DNA of 64,000 bases from Leyella stercorea (lineage in GTDB: Bacteria > Bacteroidota > Bacteroidia > Bacteroidales > Bacteroidaceae), in the NCBI RefSeq assembly GCF_021531655.1, contig NZ_JADYUF010000014.1, positions 1 through 64,000 of the forward strand, written 5' to 3'. Positions 15,914 through 26,105 of the stretch are shown one piece after another. The position numbers and the translations under genes were made by a program. Positions within the stretch are counted from its first letter, which is position 1; each line of letters opens with the position of its first letter. The notes below the pieces were generated by a model, which saw only the letters and a list, made by a program, of their open reading frames with translations, was not told the DNA's origin and searched no databases.

Positions 15914-15952
15914 AAAAATGCTGCCCTTCTGCAGAGGGGCAAAAGGGCAGCA
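15914..15952 (-). terminator. Terminator of the pyrB-pyrI-glyA transcript
   Basis: GCTGCCCTT (minus strand, from 15951) pairs with AAGGGCAGC (to 15920), followed by ATTTTTG. It lies about 45 bases after the glyA stop. Confidence 0.85.
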
Positions 15953-15995
15953 CTATGGTTGTTTCTGTATCTGTTATTTACCAGATAGGCTTATC

Positions 15996-17276
15996 TTACC
16001 AAGCAAACAACGGGTAGTTCTTCATAGTCTCGTTCACCTTGGCACGTACACGAGCGATTACCTCTTCGTTCTCAGGATCGTTGAGTACTTCCTCGATGAG
16101 TTCGGCAATGAGCACCATGAGGTCTTCCTTAGCACCACGTGTTGTGATGGCAGGTGTACCGAGACGTATACCAGAAGTCTGGAAAGCGCTGCGTGTGTCG
16201 TACGGAACCATATTCTTGTTTACGGTGATGTCGGCTGCCACGAGAGCGTTCTCAGCTACCTTACCGGTAAGTTCTGGATATTTGTCGCGAAGGTCGACAA
16301 GCATAGAGTGGTTGTCGGTGCCACCGCTTACGATGGTGAAGCCACGCTTAACAAGTTCGTCTGCCAATACCTTTGCATTCTTCTGAACCTGCTTGGCCCA
16401 TTCCTTGAATTCCGGCTTCAGAGCCTCGCCGAATGCTACTGCCTTAGCAGCGATAACATGCTCAAGCGGTCCGCCCTGCTGTCCGGGGAATACCGCAGAG
16501 TTGAGCAGCTGGCTCATCATCTTGGTTACGCCCTTAGGAGTCTTGAGTCCCCATGGATTCTCGAAGTCCTTGCCCATAAGGATAATACCGCCACGTGGAC
16601 CACGGAGAGTCTTGTGGGTAGTAGAAGTTACGATGTGAGCGTACTTGACTGGGTTGTCCAAAAGGCCTGCTGCAATAAGACCAGCCGGGTGAGCCATGTC
16701 AATCATGAGCAATGCGCCAACCTTGTCGGCAATCTCACGCATGCGCTTGTAATCCCATTCGCGGCTGTATGCCGAGCCACCACCGATGATAAGTTTTGGC
16801 TTGTTCTCTATAGCAAGTTGCTCCATTTGGTCGTAGTTGACGCGACCGGTCTCCTTGTCGAGATCGTAACCAATGGCATGGTACAGAATACCAGAAGTAT
16901 TGACAGCCGAGCCGTGTGAAAGGTGGCCACCGTGTGCGAGGTTAAGTCCCATGAAGACATCGCCTGGCTTCAGTACAGCGAGCAGCACGGCAGCGTTGGC
17001 CTGTGCTCCAGAGTGAGGCTGTACGTTGGCATATTCAGCTCCGAAAAGCTTCTTGATACGTTCAATGGCGAGATTCTCCACTTCGTCGACAACCTGGCAT
17101 CCGCCATAGTAGCGTTTGCCAGGATAGCCTTCGGCATATTTATTGGTCAGGCAAGACCCCATGGCCTGCATAACTTCGTCACTTACGAAATTCTCTGATG
17201 CAATGAGTTCGATACCCTTCAGCTGGCGCTGATGTTCTTTCTCAATAAGATCAAAAATCACTTGGTCTCTTTCCAT
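15996..17276 (-). CDS. glyA: Serine hydroxymethyltransferase
   Basis: 426 aa. PLP enzyme that interconverts serine plus tetrahydrofolate with glycine plus 5,10-methylene-THF, the main one-carbon source for purines and thymidylate. Visible: [47 protein letters not shown], and [15 protein letters not shown] with PLP lysine 222. Length is normal for bacteria. It follows pyrI by 41 bases on the same strand with no terminator between, so the two pyrimidine genes and glyA may form one unit. A strong terminator follows. Confidence 0.97.
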   Translation of the reverse strand: MERDQVIFDLIEKEHQRQLKGIELIASENFVSDEVMQAMGSCLTNKYAEGYPGKRYYGGCQVVDEVENLAIERIKKLFGAEYANVQPHSGAQANAAVLLAVLKPGDVFMGLNLAHGGHLSHGSAVNTSGILYHAIGYDLDKETGRVNYDQMEQLAIENKPKLIIGGGSAYSREWDYKRMREIADKVGALLMIDMAHPAGLIAAGLLDNPVKYAHIVTSTTHKTLRGPRGGIILMGKDFENPWGLKTPKGVTKMMSQLLNSAVFPGQQGGPLEHVIAAKAVAFGEALKPEFKEWAKQVQKNAKVLADELVKRGFTIVSGGTDNHSMLVDLRDKYPELTGKVAENALVAADITVNKNMVPYDTRSAFQTSGIRLGTPAITTRGAKEDLMVLIAELIEEVLNDPENEEVIARVRAKVNETMKNYPLFAW

Positions 17277-17317
17277 ATTGGCTTAGGTTTTAAAAAAGTA
17301 ATTGAATAGAATTTATT

Positions 17318-17776
17318 TTATACGAGTTTTACATCTTCCATGCACTGCTCTTTGTCGCAGTATCTGCACTTGATGATACCGTGTGCTTTGTCTACGACGT
17401 TGAACACAGTCTGCATAGGCTCGTTGTTGGTAATGCACTTGGGGTTGTTGCAAAGCACAATGCCACGCAACTCGTCGGGTGTCTCTACGGTCTTCTTCTC
17501 GACAACCTCGTAGTCCTTGATAATATTCAGCACTACGTTAGGGGCAACTACAGAGAGACGTGAAATCTCCTCGTCGGTGAAGAATCTGTCAGAGACCTTG
17601 ATAATGCCCTTCTTTCCAATCTTGCTTGACGGATAGTTGTAGCCGATAGTTACCGGTACTGCCAGCTCTTGCAGTTTTAGCAGGTTTACAACCTCGTAAG
17701 TCTTTTCGGCTGGTATATGGTCGATGACGGTGCCGTTCTTGATGGCGGCAACCAGTCTTTCTTTCTTGTTGTTCAT
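17318..17776 (-). CDS. pyrI: Aspartate carbamoyltransferase regulatory chain
   Basis: 152 aa. Binds nucleotides at its N-terminal domain and links catalytic trimers through a C-terminal zinc domain. The four zinc cysteines are Cys109, Cys114, Cys137 and Cys140, in LCNNPKC and [10 protein letters not shown]. The allosteric part has [11 protein letters not shown] and the lysine-rich nucleotide site region. It begins 13 bases after pyrB on the same strand, as in E. coli. A separate regulatory chain means a class B-type dodecamer with feedback control. Confidence 0.97.
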   Translation of the reverse strand: MNNKKERLVAAIKNGTVIDHIPAEKTYEVVNLLKLQELAVPVTIGYNYPSSKIGKKGIIKVSDRFFTDEEISRLSVVAPNVVLNIIKDYEVVEKKTVETPDELRGIVLCNNPKCITNNEPMQTVFNVVDKAHGIIKCRYCDKEQCMEDVKLV

Positions 17777-17789
17777 CGCGTTTATGGTA

Positions 17790-18734
17790 TTACTTAATAA
17801 TAGTTTTATCGTTCTTAACCTCGTCGAGTGTTATGCCGAGCACGTGGCTGAATATTGCCTCACGTGCAAACAGTCCGTTACCAGCCTGCTGTATGTAGTA
17901 AGCGTGAGGATTGTCGTCGACATCGTATGCAATTTCGTTGACGCGTGGCAGCGGATGCAGAATCTTCATGTTGGGCTTGGCCTTGCCCAGCATAGAGTTC
18001 TTGAGGATGTATACGTTCTTGACGCGCTCATATTCCATCAAATCAGAGAAACGTTCCTTCTGTACACGTGTCATATACAGAATGTCGGCATCGGCAATGA
18101 CGTCTTCGTTGAATTCGGTGTGCTCTACGAACTTTATACCATGCTCCTTGCAATAAATCTTGTATTCATCAGGCATTGCGAGCTCCTTAGGTGCTACGAA
18201 ATGGAATGTAGGATTGAAATGGCGCATTGCTGTGATGAGCGAATGTACTGTACGACCATACTTAAGGTCGCCTACAAGATATATGTTAAGATTGTCGAGA
18301 GTGCCCTGGGTCTTATAGATAGAGTAGAGGTCGAGCAGACATTGCGATGGGTGCATGTGTGCACCGTCGCCGGCATTGACAATAGGAACGGGAGCTACTT
18401 CGCTGGCATATTGTGCTGCACCTTCTACAAAGTGGCGCATTACAATGACGTCGGCGTAATTAGACACCATCAATACTGTGTCTTTAAGTGTTTCTCCTTT
18501 CGATACGCTTGAAGCCTTGGCATCAGAGAAACCTATCACACGTGCGCCAAGTCGGTTGGCTGCTGTCTCAAAGCTAAGGCGTGTACGTGTTGACGGCTCA
18601 AAGAAAAGTGTCGCTACCACTTTGCCTTTCAGAAGCTCTCGGTTGGGATACTTCTCGAATTCCTGGGCCATCTCAAGGAGATACATGATTTTCTCTTTGG
18701 AAAGGTCGGCAATTGTTACGAAATCGTGTCTCAT
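17790..18734 (-). CDS. pyrB: Aspartate carbamoyltransferase catalytic chain
   Basis: 314 aa. Joins carbamoyl phosphate and aspartate, the first committed pyrimidine step. Carbamoyl-phosphate loop [46 protein letters not shown], and HPLPRVNEI are all in place. First gene of a pyrB-pyrI-(glyA) run; pyrF lies 27 kb away on the other strand. The promoter is shared with a divergent PBP gene in a 162-base spacer. Confidence 0.97.
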   Translation of the reverse strand: MRHDFVTIADLSKEKIMYLLEMAQEFEKYPNRELLKGKVVATLFFEPSTRTRLSFETAANRLGARVIGFSDAKASSVSKGETLKDTVLMVSNYADVIVMRHFVEGAAQYASEVAPVPIVNAGDGAHMHPSQCLLDLYSIYKTQGTLDNLNIYLVGDLKYGRTVHSLITAMRHFNPTFHFVAPKELAMPDEYKIYCKEHGIKFVEHTEFNEDVIADADILYMTRVQKERFSDLMEYERVKNVYILKNSMLGKAKPNMKILHPLPRVNEIAYDVDDNPHAYYIQQAGNGLFAREAIFSHVLGITLDEVKNDKTIIK

Positions 18735-18773
18735 TTGTTTTATAGAATTAATGGTTATTCTTTGATTTGTGTG

Positions 18774-18781
18774 CTAAGGTA
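18774..18781 (-). promoter_or_regulatory. -7 promoter-like element of pyrB
   Basis: CTAAGGTA on the plus strand reads TACCTTAG, one base off TAnnTTTG, 40 bases before the pyrB start. Confidence 0.45.
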
Positions 18782-18846
18782 GTTATATTTTTTCAGATAA
18801 GAGTCAAATGAAATGTATTATTTATTCTTTTCTCACTTTTTTACCT

Positions 18847-18854
18847 TACCTTTG
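18847..18854 (+). promoter_or_regulatory. -7 promoter element of the first PBP gene
   Basis: TACCTTTG followed by C is an exact match to the Bacteroidota -7 motif, 43 bases before ATG 18897. Confidence 0.65.
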
Positions 18855-18896
18855 CAATCAAAAGAATAACTAATAAGACTCACTTTATCAGAATAT

Positions 18897-21209
18897 ATGC
18901 GAAAAGTTTTTATACATTTTCTATGGTGGCTGTTGGGCCTTACATTTTTAGGTAGTTCGTTGGCGTTTGTTGCTATATGGAACGGATGGATAGGGTATAT
19001 GCCTCCGATAGAAGATTTGCAGAATCCGATAAGTCGTTTTGCCACACAGATATATTCGTCTGACGGCAAAGTGATTGGTACATGGAATTTCAACCGCGAG
19101 AACCGTATATGCGTGCCTTATTCTAATTTGTCACCATATCTTGTACAGGCATTGGTGGCAACTGAGGATGTACGTTTCTACGACCATTCGGGCATTGACT
19201 TCATTGCTTTGAGCCGTGCCATAGTGAAGCGTGGACTGTTAGGACAGACCAGTGCCGGCGGTGGCAGTACCATCACACAGCAGCTTGCCAAGCAGTTGTA
19301 TTCGGATGCGGCTGGCAGTACGCTCGAACGTCTGTTGCAGAAGCCGATAGAGTGGGTGATAGCCGTAAAGCTTGAGCGCAACTATACAAAGGAGGAGATA
19401 ATAGCTCTGTATCTCAACTATTTCGACTTCCTGCATAATGCGGTAGGTATAAAGACTGCAGCTACCACATATTTCTATAAAGACCCCAAGAATCTCACGC
19501 TTGAGGAGGCTGCAACATTGATTGGACTCTGCAAGAATCCGTCGCTGTTCAATCCTGTGCGTTACCCGGAGCGTTGTCGCGACCGTCGCAATGTGGTGTT
19601 GGACCAAATGCGTAAGGCAGGGTATATTACAGATGAACAATATCATAAGTCATGCGAACTGCCTCTTACACTCAATTTCCATCGTAACGACCACAAGGAT
19701 GGCACTGCTCCATACTTGCGAGAGTTCTTGCGTGTGTATATGTCGGCAGAGCGTCCCGACCGCAGCAAGTATCCATCGTGGAACAAGCGCCAGTATGTGC
19801 TCGACTCAATAGCATGGGATACCGACCCGCTCTATGGCTGGTGCAACAAGAACTTCAAGAAGGACGGAACTCCATACAATCTTAATGCCGACGGACTTAA
19901 GGTGTACACCACAATCGACTCGCGCATGCAGCGTTATGCCGAAGAGGCTGTGTATGGACATGTGGCGCGCTATCTGCAGCCCGAATTCTTCAAGGAGAAT
20001 AGGGGCAAACCTAACGCTCCGTTCACTTCGCAGCTCACAAAGAAGCAGGTGAATCAGATTATGGAACGTGCTGTGCTGCAGAGCGAACGCTATCGCATAT
20101 TGAAGTCAAATGGCGCAAGTGATGAAGAAATACATAAATCGTTCCATACTCCAACGGATATGTCTATATTCACATATCATGGCGATGTCGATACAACGAT
20201 GACACCAATAGACAGCATTCGCTATGTTAAGTCTTTCCTCAGAGCAGGATTTATGAGTATGGACCCGACTACAGGCGCTGTGAAGGCGTATGTGGGAGGC
20301 TTGGACTATACACACTTCATGTACGATATGGTTACCGGTGGTCGTCGTCAGGTGGGTTCTACAATTAAGCCTTTCCTCTACTCGCTGGCTATGGAGAACG
20401 GATTCTCGCCATGCGATCTGGCTCCCAACGTGCAGCGGACTTATATGGTAGCAGGCATGCCGTGGACTCCACGCAATGCAAGCCATAAGCGTGCTGGAGA
20501 GATGGTCACACTGAAGTGGGGATTGGCACAGTCGAGCAACTGGATTTCGGCTTATCTTATGAGTAAGCTGAGCCCGCAGCAGTTTGTGCAACTTCTGCAT
20601 GACTACGGCATCAACAATCCCGACATCCACCCGTCTATGTCGTTGTGCTTGGGTCCGTGTGAGATGACCGTAGCAGAGATGGTAAGCGCCTATACTACAT
20701 TCGCCAATCGTGGCATACGTACGGCTCCGATGTTTGTGAGTCGTATCGAGGACAACGAAGGCAATGTCATTACCAGTTTCCAGCCTCGTATGAACGAGGT
20801 GATAAGTGAGGAGAGTGCCAACAAGATGCTTGTGCTGCTCAAGGGAGTTGTTGACGGTGGTACAGCGGGCCGACTGCGTTATAAGTATAACTTCACAGGC
20901 GAGATAGGCGGTAAGACCGGTACTACCAACCGCAACAGCGATGCTTGGTTTATGGGATTCACACCGCAGCTTGTAAGCGGCTGTTGGGTAGGCGGCGACG
21001 ACCGCGACATTCACTTCGACTCGATGCGTATGGGTCAGGGTGCTACAATGGCGTTGCCTATATGGGCTTACTTTATGAAGAAGGTTTATCGTGACAAGAC
21101 TCTGCCATACGATCCTAATGCCAAATTTGATTTGCCGGAAGGATTCGACGGTTGCTCGCATAATGCCGAGGACGACATGGAATATGGTATTGACGAAGTG
21201 TACGAATAA
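18897..21209 (+). CDS. Class A penicillin-binding protein (PBP1A-like)
   Basis: 770 aa bifunctional peptidoglycan synthase. One N-terminal membrane helix (about 8-28), then a GT51 transglycosylase with TEDVRFYDHSGID (catalytic Glu90), GGGSTITQQLAKQ, and the KPIEWVIAVKLER motif. The transpeptidase domain has GSTIKPFLYS (Ser488, Lys491), SSNW, and GGKTGTTN. The C-terminal tail is short and acidic. A second PBP1A-like gene lies at 50936; the two share all motifs but differ in tail and linkers, so the cell has at least two class A enzymes. prmA follows by 17 bases and may be co-transcribed. Confidence 0.95.
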   Translation: MRKVFIHFLWWLLGLTFLGSSLAFVAIWNGWIGYMPPIEDLQNPISRFATQIYSSDGKVIGTWNFNRENRICVPYSNLSPYLVQALVATEDVRFYDHSGIDFIALSRAIVKRGLLGQTSAGGGSTITQQLAKQLYSDAAGSTLERLLQKPIEWVIAVKLERNYTKEEIIALYLNYFDFLHNAVGIKTAATTYFYKDPKNLTLEEAATLIGLCKNPSLFNPVRYPERCRDRRNVVLDQMRKAGYITDEQYHKSCELPLTLNFHRNDHKDGTAPYLREFLRVYMSAERPDRSKYPSWNKRQYVLDSIAWDTDPLYGWCNKNFKKDGTPYNLNADGLKVYTTIDSRMQRYAEEAVYGHVARYLQPEFFKENRGKPNAPFTSQLTKKQVNQIMERAVLQSERYRILKSNGASDEEIHKSFHTPTDMSIFTYHGDVDTTMTPIDSIRYVKSFLRAGFMSMDPTTGAVKAYVGGLDYTHFMYDMVTGGRRQVGSTIKPFLYSLAMENGFSPCDLAPNVQRTYMVAGMPWTPRNASHKRAGEMVTLKWGLAQSSNWISAYLMSKLSPQQFVQLLHDYGINNPDIHPSMSLCLGPCEMTVAEMVSAYTTFANRGIRTAPMFVSRIEDNEGNVITSFQPRMNEVISEESANKMLVLLKGVVDGGTAGRLRYKYNFTGEIGGKTGTTNRNSDAWFMGFTPQLVSGCWVGGDDRDIHFDSMRMGQGATMALPIWAYFMKKVYRDKTLPYDPNAKFDLPEGFDGCSHNAEDDMEYGIDEVYE

Positions 21210-21226
21210 TTAATAACAACTGACAG

Positions 21227-22099
21227 ATGAAATATTTTGTAGCTAATTTCAAGATAGAATGTGAGGCTGAGCTTATGCAGCCTGCCCGTGAACTGTTGTC
21301 GGCTGCTGCCTGCGAGGCTGGCTTTGAGGCTTTTGAAGATACTGACGACGGACTGCTGGGTTATGTGCAGCGTCCTTTGTATAATAAGGAGACGCTCGAT
21401 GATGCCATTGCCGACTATATGCCTGAAGGCGCAACTGTGGCTTACGACATAGCTGAAGTGCCCGACCAGGATTGGAATCAAGGTTGGGAAGACGAGGGCT
21501 TCGAGCCAATAGGCGTTGGCGACCACCTTATTATATATGATGCCAAACATACTGATATGAATATGTTTGCGGGTAATGATGGTGTGATGCGCATCTTCAT
21601 TGAGGCACGCAACGCTTTTGGCACCGGTACCCATCAGACTACACGCATGATTCTGCGTCGTCTGCTTGGCATGAATTTGAATGGAAAGAAGGTGCTCGAC
21701 TGCGGATGTGGTACAGGCATTCTTGGTATTGTAGCTTCGCGTCTTGGTGCTGATAGAGTGTTGGGATATGACATTGACGAATGGAGCTCGGAAAACGCCA
21801 AGCACAATGCCTCGATCAATGGAGTAGGCAATCTTGATGTGATGCTTGGTGACGCGTCTGTTCTTGACGGAGTGGACGAGAAGTTTGATGTAGTGATTGC
21901 AAACATCAACCGCAACATCCTGATAAACGATATGCCGGCATTCAAGCGTCATATGAAGAAGGACGGATGTCTGATACTCAGCGGTTTCTATGAGTCGGAC
22001 GTTCCGATGTTGGAAAAGGCTGCAATGGATAATGCCATGTCTCTGAAGAATGCTGTTACTGACGAAGAATGGGCTTGCGCCTTGTTTGAAGCTAATTAA
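21227..22099 (+). CDS. prmA: Ribosomal protein L11 methyltransferase
   Basis: 290 aa. SAM-dependent enzyme that trimethylates ribosomal protein L11. The N-terminal substrate domain is followed by the diagnostic FGTGTHQTTRMIL, motif I VLDCGCGTGILGI, GYDIDEWSSENA, and VVIANINRNIL (the N-I-N-R stretch of the family). Length matches PrmA. It lies 17 bases after the PBP gene on the same strand. The gap after it (22100-22339) holds at most a doubtful mini-ORF and a terminator. Confidence 0.95.
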   Translation: MKYFVANFKIECEAELMQPARELLSAAACEAGFEAFEDTDDGLLGYVQRPLYNKETLDDAIADYMPEGATVAYDIAEVPDQDWNQGWEDEGFEPIGVGDHLIIYDAKHTDMNMFAGNDGVMRIFIEARNAFGTGTHQTTRMILRRLLGMNLNGKKVLDCGCGTGILGIVASRLGADRVLGYDIDEWSSENAKHNASINGVGNLDVMLGDASVLDGVDEKFDVVIANINRNILINDMPAFKRHMKKDGCLILSGFYESDVPMLEKAAMDNAMSLKNAVTDEEWACALFEAN

Positions 22100-22125
22100 G
22101 TATAGAAAAATACCTATTTATAAAA

Positions 22126-22260
22126 ATGCGATTAAGGTATATGGGTGTGTCGATAGCTTTCTGTGGAGCTACAACCCTTATGCATGAGTATTATAGTGTG
22201 TCGCCTTGGATAGGAGTGGCTGGTTGTGTTTGGCAAGGAGAAAATATGCGACGACGTTAG
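22126..22260 (+). CDS. Possible mini-protein (44 aa), doubtful
   Basis: ATG 22126 to TAG 22260 encodes MRLRYMGVSIAFCGATTLMHE and on to WQGENMRRR. It has a weak hydrophobic centre and basic ends. No clear ribosome binding site or promoter is visible and I know no family. It starts 27 bases after prmA and could be translated from the same transcript. It may be chance. Confidence 0.25.
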   Translation: MRLRYMGVSIAFCGATTLMHEYYSVSPWIGVAGCVWQGENMRRR

Positions 22261-22307
22261 TTTGTCAGTATCGCCCGTTGGATTTCAATTCAGATACAAC
22301 TTGAATT

Positions 22308-22339
22308 AAGAATCAAACCAGATGAATGCTTGATTCTTT
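22308..22339. terminator. Terminator between prmA and the GH25 gene
   Basis: AAGAATCAA (22308-22316) pairs with TTGATTCTT (22330-22338), followed by TT. The plus-strand transcript ends here; the minus-strand stem overlaps the end of the lysozyme gene. Confidence 0.55.
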
Positions 22340-23212
22340 TCACCATACGGTGTCTTGATTGCCAATGGTAAGTTTTTTCATATCATAGAACGAACCGTTG
22401 TAGATGTTGAAGTCTACATAGCTCTTTATACCAGGAAGTCGGCCAACGTCGGTATGCTGCCAGAATTTCCACGCTCCTTTGTATTCCACCTTGTCGACAT
22501 AGTAATGGGCTATCCAGTAAGGGTAGTCGTCGAATACGGGCTTGCTTAAGTATTTCTCCTTGAATTTGTAATACGTGTAGATGATAGGCTTCACGTGATA
22601 TTTATCCTCAACGATGTGAAGCCATGTCAGTATGTCGTGTTGGAAATCCTCAACCGAGCGGTCGGCAGGTTTATGTTCTACGTCAAGAACCGGAGGCAGG
22701 TCGCCCTCTTCAAGACGTACGGTATTAAGGAAGTGGTAGGCCTGCGAGCGAGCTGACGACTTGTTGCTCCAGAAGTGATAGGCGCCACGTATGTATCCAT
22801 ATTCGCGTGCCTGGCGGAAGTTCTCCTTGAATTTGTCGTCAACGCGTGTTGAGCCTTCTGTTGATTTTATCATTATAAAACGCAGCGGGCATCCCTCGAT
22901 GCTGGCTCCACGCAGTTTGTCCCAGTCTATGTCGCCCTGATAGTGCGAAATGTCTATGCCGTGTATTTCGTATCCGGCAGGATAGTTGGCATCGCCGAAC
23001 AATGCACGCCATCTGAATCCGGTAGGGCTTACAAGAAACGAGTAGAACAGCCACACGTACAGACACACTACGGCAATGCCGCCAACCCACCATGCTGCAT
23101 GCGGATTGCGTGCGAGCAGGGCGCTGAGTGCCGACTGCTTCTTTGTGGAAGAGGCTTTGCGTGTAGTTTTCTTTCTTTTGTTTGCTTTGCGTGCGTGATT
23201 CTGTTCACTCAT
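22340..23212 (-). CDS. Glycoside hydrolase family 25 lysozyme-like protein, membrane-anchored
   Basis: 290 aa. A very basic N-terminus (KANKRKKTTRKASSTKKQ) precedes one membrane helix (about 40-62), so the enzyme is probably tethered to the inner membrane facing the periplasm. The GH25 domain follows: HGIDISHYQGDIDWDKL, RFIMIKSTEG, YGYIRGAYHFWS, and PPVLDVEHK with the catalytic acid pair. GH25 enzymes cleave the MurNAc-GlcNAc bond of peptidoglycan. The short form without binding domains is common in Bacteroidetes. It lies head to tail with pfp, separated by a hairpin. Confidence 0.92.
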   Translation of the reverse strand: MSEQNHARKANKRKKTTRKASSTKKQSALSALLARNPHAAWWVGGIAVVCLYVWLFYSFLVSPTGFRWRALFGDANYPAGYEIHGIDISHYQGDIDWDKLRGASIEGCPLRFIMIKSTEGSTRVDDKFKENFRQAREYGYIRGAYHFWSNKSSARSQAYHFLNTVRLEEGDLPPVLDVEHKPADRSVEDFQHDILTWLHIVEDKYHVKPIIYTYYKFKEKYLSKPVFDDYPYWIAHYYVDKVEYKGAWKFWQHTDVGRLPGIKSYVDFNIYNGSFYDMKKLTIGNQDTVW

Positions 23213-23254
23213 AGTTTCTAATGAATTTGCAATATATGCTCAGGCTTAAACAGA

Positions 23255-23286
23255 GAGAGCAGAATGGCTGAAGCCACTCTGCTCTC
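23255..23286 (-). terminator. Hairpin after pfp
   Basis: GAGAGCAGAATGGC (23255-23268) pairs with GCCACTCTGCTCTC (23273-23286) with one mismatch. The T run on the minus strand is weak, so termination is likely but not strong. Confidence 0.5.
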
Positions 23287-23331
23287 CATCTTATCTTTAA
23301 CTCAGTAAGAAGTTGTAGCTTGACAAGTGAA

Positions 23332-24981
23332 TTACTTGCCCTGCTCAAGCTTCAGAGTCTTAGTAGGCTGATCGCAAACCTCTGACGGACCCCAGTACTG
23401 AACCGGACCCGGGTATACGTAGCAATCGTTCTTGGCCCACTCCTCACGATGAGCAGCGAAGAACTTGAACGGAGCACCGTCGAGCTCTACAAGAGCCTTG
23501 CGGATAACAGGCTTGTTGGCACCGTTACGACGCTCGATGTTCATCATCATTGTGATAGGCACACCACCTGCAATCCACTCAGCGGCAGGAGCAGTAGTGT
23601 TCTTGATTACTGACATGTAGCCAGTCTTGCCGTTGGCAATGAGGCGTGAAGCGTTGTAGCCGAGTGAGTAGCAATAGTCAGCGTCGTAGTTAGACGGAGC
23701 AGCGCAACGTCCCTCATAGCCGAAGAAGTGGTGCTGTGCTGAGAAGTTGCCATTGTACTTGCCCTCTTCCTTCCAAGCTTCGAGCTTCTTCTCAACCATA
23801 CGTGAGAGGAGCTTCTCTGTCTCGATGAGCGAAACCTGAACGTTTCCGTGCGGGTCGCGGTCAAGGCAGAGCTGACGTGCAACGTCCTCAGGAAGCGACT
23901 CGAGAATAGCAAGGTTGTCCTTAGCGATAGAGCTCTTTACGAAATCGATCTGCTCCTCAGCGTTGGCAAACTCACGTGACTCGCCAGTAGCAGGATCGGT
24001 AAGAACCTCGTTGAGCTCAGCGATGAGCTTCTTGATAGCAGGGATGAACTCGATAAGACCCTCAGGAATGAGTACAGTACCGAAGTTGTTGCCATCGGCA
24101 GCACGGTCGGCTACTACCTTAGCGATATATGTTACAACATCGTCAAGTGACATCTCCTTAGCCTCAACCTCCTCTGAAACGAGGCAAACGTTAGGCTGGG
24201 TCTGAAGAGCGCACTCAAGAGCGATGTGAGAAGCCGAACGGCCCATGAGCTTGATGAAGTGCCAGTACTTGCGGGCTGAGTTGCAGTCGCGCTGGATGTT
24301 GCCGATAAGCTCAGAGTATGTCTTGCAAGCTGTGTCGAAACCGAATGAAGTTTCGATCTGCTCGTTCTTCAAGTCGCCGTCGATAGTCTTCGGGCAGCCG
24401 ATTACCTGAACACCGTACTTCTTTGCTGCATAGTACTCAGCGAGTACGCAAGCGTTAGTGTTAGAGTCGTCACCACCGATGATGACGAGAGCCTTGATGC
24501 CGAGCTCGCGAAGAATCTCGATACCCTTCTCAAACTGCTCTTCCTTCTCAAGCTTGGTACGGCCAGAACCGATGATGTCGAAACCGCCAGTGTTGCGGTA
24601 AGCATCCATAAGCTCAGGAGTGATCTCCTTGTAGTTGTGGTCAACCAGACCGCCAGGGCCGAGGATGAATCCGTACAGCTTGTTAGCGGGGTTGAGTGAC
24701 TTTACACCGTCGAAAAGACCTGAAATAACGTTGTGGCCGCCAGGAGCCTGACCACCTGAAAGAATTACACCAACATTGAAAGCCGGAAGCTCCTTCTTCT
24801 CGCCAGCTTCGAATGTGATGACGGGCATTCCGTATGTGTTAGGGAACAAAGCCTTGATGTCATCCTGGTTACCTACTGACTGTGTAGCCTCACCTTCTAC
24901 GGCCTTCACCGGTCCCTGAAGAGCCTTGGGCAATTTGGGCTGATAAGCAGCTCTTGCAATCTGCAATGCACTAATTTCCAT
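23332..24981 (-). CDS. pfp: Pyrophosphate-fructose 6-phosphate 1-phosphotransferase
   Basis: 549 aa, the long PPi-dependent class. It reversibly phosphorylates fructose 6-phosphate with pyrophosphate in glycolysis. Visible: [40 protein letters not shown] (the GGDD signature that marks PPi rather than ATP use), [11 protein letters not shown], and [13 protein letters not shown]. It stands alone with an exact -7 promoter motif upstream. Use of PPi-PFK is usual in Bacteroidales. Confidence 0.96.
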   Translation of the reverse strand: MEISALQIARAAYQPKLPKALQGPVKAVEGEATQSVGNQDDIKALFPNTYGMPVITFEAGEKKELPAFNVGVILSGGQAPGGHNVISGLFDGVKSLNPANKLYGFILGPGGLVDHNYKEITPELMDAYRNTGGFDIIGSGRTKLEKEEQFEKGIEILRELGIKALVIIGGDDSNTNACVLAEYYAAKKYGVQVIGCPKTIDGDLKNEQIETSFGFDTACKTYSELIGNIQRDCNSARKYWHFIKLMGRSASHIALECALQTQPNVCLVSEEVEAKEMSLDDVVTYIAKVVADRAADGNNFGTVLIPEGLIEFIPAIKKLIAELNEVLTDPATGESREFANAEEQIDFVKSSIAKDNLAILESLPEDVARQLCLDRDPHGNVQVSLIETEKLLSRMVEKKLEAWKEEGKYNGNFSAQHHFFGYEGRCAAPSNYDADYCYSLGYNASRLIANGKTGYMSVIKNTTAPAAEWIAGGVPITMMMNIERRNGANKPVIRKALVELDGAPFKFFAAHREEWAKNDCYVYPGPVQYWGPSEVCDQPTKTLKLEQGK

Positions 24982-25047
24982 TTGATGTTAAAAATTAAAA
25001 AGTATGTATTATTGAAATAAAATCTACCTTTATATTATTTCGTGCTG

Positions 25048-25055
25048 CAAAAATA
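25048..25055 (-). promoter_or_regulatory. -7 promoter element of pfp
   Basis: CAAAAATA on the plus strand reads TATTTTTG, an exact TAnnTTTG match, 67 bases before the pfp start. Confidence 0.6.
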
Positions 25056-25149
25056 CGCTTTTTCTGTGACATACTGAAAATATTGGACGGAAAACTTTAA
25101 GCGATTACATTTTTTATTGATATTACTTGTTACGTATTCTTTTTTTTTC

Positions 25150-25157
25150 TATCTTTG
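25150..25157 (+). promoter_or_regulatory. -7 promoter element of the 89-aa gene
   Basis: TATCTTTG matches TAnnTTTG, 33 bases before ATG 25190. Confidence 0.6.
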
Positions 25158-25189
25158 GCAAGAAATTATATTAAATCATAAAAGGAATT

Positions 25190-25459
25190 ATGGCTAATAA
25201 ACGAATCTTAAAACGAAAAATCAATTACGTATGTAGCGAACTTTTTTCAGAAGTAGTGGCTGCATCTTATTCAATAAAGGCTGACGAAGAAAACGTTAAG
25301 GCCTTGCTTACTTCTATTCTGGTAATCCACAACGACTACATCCGCCGCATATCGCATGTAGAGCCGGGAATGCCGGCTTCTGAATTCTTCAAGGATCTTA
25401 TCACAAAGTTCAACAAGCAGGTGTCTGAAATCATCGACCAGATTTCAAACTTTGAGTAA
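25190..25459 (+). CDS. Conserved hypothetical protein (89 aa)
   Basis: Starts MANKRILKRKINYVCSELF. The basic start is followed by helical segments with ENVKALLTSILVIHNDYIRRI, HVEPGMPASEFFK and NKQVSEIIDQISNFE. There is no signal peptide or membrane helix, so it is cytoplasmic and probably all-alpha. I recognise it as a type of small protein conserved across Bacteroidales but without known function. It has its own promoter and precedes an acyltransferase gene by 46 bases, so the two may be co-expressed. Confidence 0.8.
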   Translation: MANKRILKRKINYVCSELFSEVVAASYSIKADEENVKALLTSILVIHNDYIRRISHVEPGMPASEFFKDLITKFNKQVSEIIDQISNFE

Positions 25460-25505
25460 ATTGGCTTGTTAGACATTAATATCTGGTTAAGAAAATAAAG
25501 GAATA

Positions 25506-26066
25506 ATGAGTTTATTGCAACGTTTTTGCAGAACGGTGCTCTACAAGCGCATGCATTGGCGTGCCGAGATAAGTGTGGAGTTTCCCGAAAAATATATCTT
25601 GTGTCTTGCACCTCATACGAGCAACTGGGACTTTATAATGGGTCTGCTCTACTCGCGTGCCGAGAACCTGAAGATCAACTTCCTTATGAAGAAGGAATGG
25701 TTCTTCTGGCCTTTGGGCGTTTTCTTCCGTAGCATAGGCGGAATACCCGTCTATCGTGGCAAGCATACAAGTATGACCGACGCTCTTGCCGAGACAGCAC
25801 GCAACACTCCCCACTTCCGCCTGTGTGTCACTCCTGAGGGAACCCGTTCGCTCAATCCCGAATGGAAGAAGGGCTTCTACTTCATAGCATTGAAGGCTAA
25901 CATACCAATACTGCTGTACGGACTCGACTTCGAGCGCAAGCTCATAGAATGCAAGCATGTGATTGTGCCGACAGGCGACGTTGAGGCTGACATGAAGAAG
26001 ATAAAGTCCTACTTTAAGGATTTCAAGGGTAAGAAGCCCGAACTCTTCACCGTCGGAGACATATAA
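25506..26066 (+). CDS. Lysophospholipid acyltransferase family protein (PlsC-like)
   Basis: 186 aa, shorter than PlsC proper. Motifs of the glycerolipid acyltransferases are clear: APHTSNWDF with the His-x4-Asp catalytic pair (about 36-44), FFRSIGGIPVYRG, TPEGTRS (motif III), then ANIPILLYGLDF. The HxxNWD variant is typical of a Bacteroidetes subgroup of unknown acyl acceptor. It is probably a peripheral inner-membrane enzyme acting in phospholipid, ornithine lipid or other acyl lipid synthesis; the acceptor cannot be read from sequence. Confidence 0.88.
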   Translation: MSLLQRFCRTVLYKRMHWRAEISVEFPEKYILCLAPHTSNWDFIMGLLYSRAENLKINFLMKKEWFFWPLGVFFRSIGGIPVYRGKHTSMTDALAETARNTPHFRLCVTPEGTRSLNPEWKKGFYFIALKANIPILLYGLDFERKLIECKHVIVPTGDVEADMKKIKSYFKDFKGKKPELFTVGDI

Positions 26067-26105
26067 AATAGGTGTGGCGAATCAATATTCGCATACTGCA
26101 TTCCG

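Noticed and set aside
17318..18734. A regulatory RNA leader before pyrB
   Set aside because: The leader is only about 30-40 bases long, and no attenuator or hairpin is seen.
20106..21952. Long antisense frames over the PBP and prmA genes
   Set aside because: All catalytic motifs are on the plus strand; the antisense products are rich in His, Cys and Thr and match nothing.
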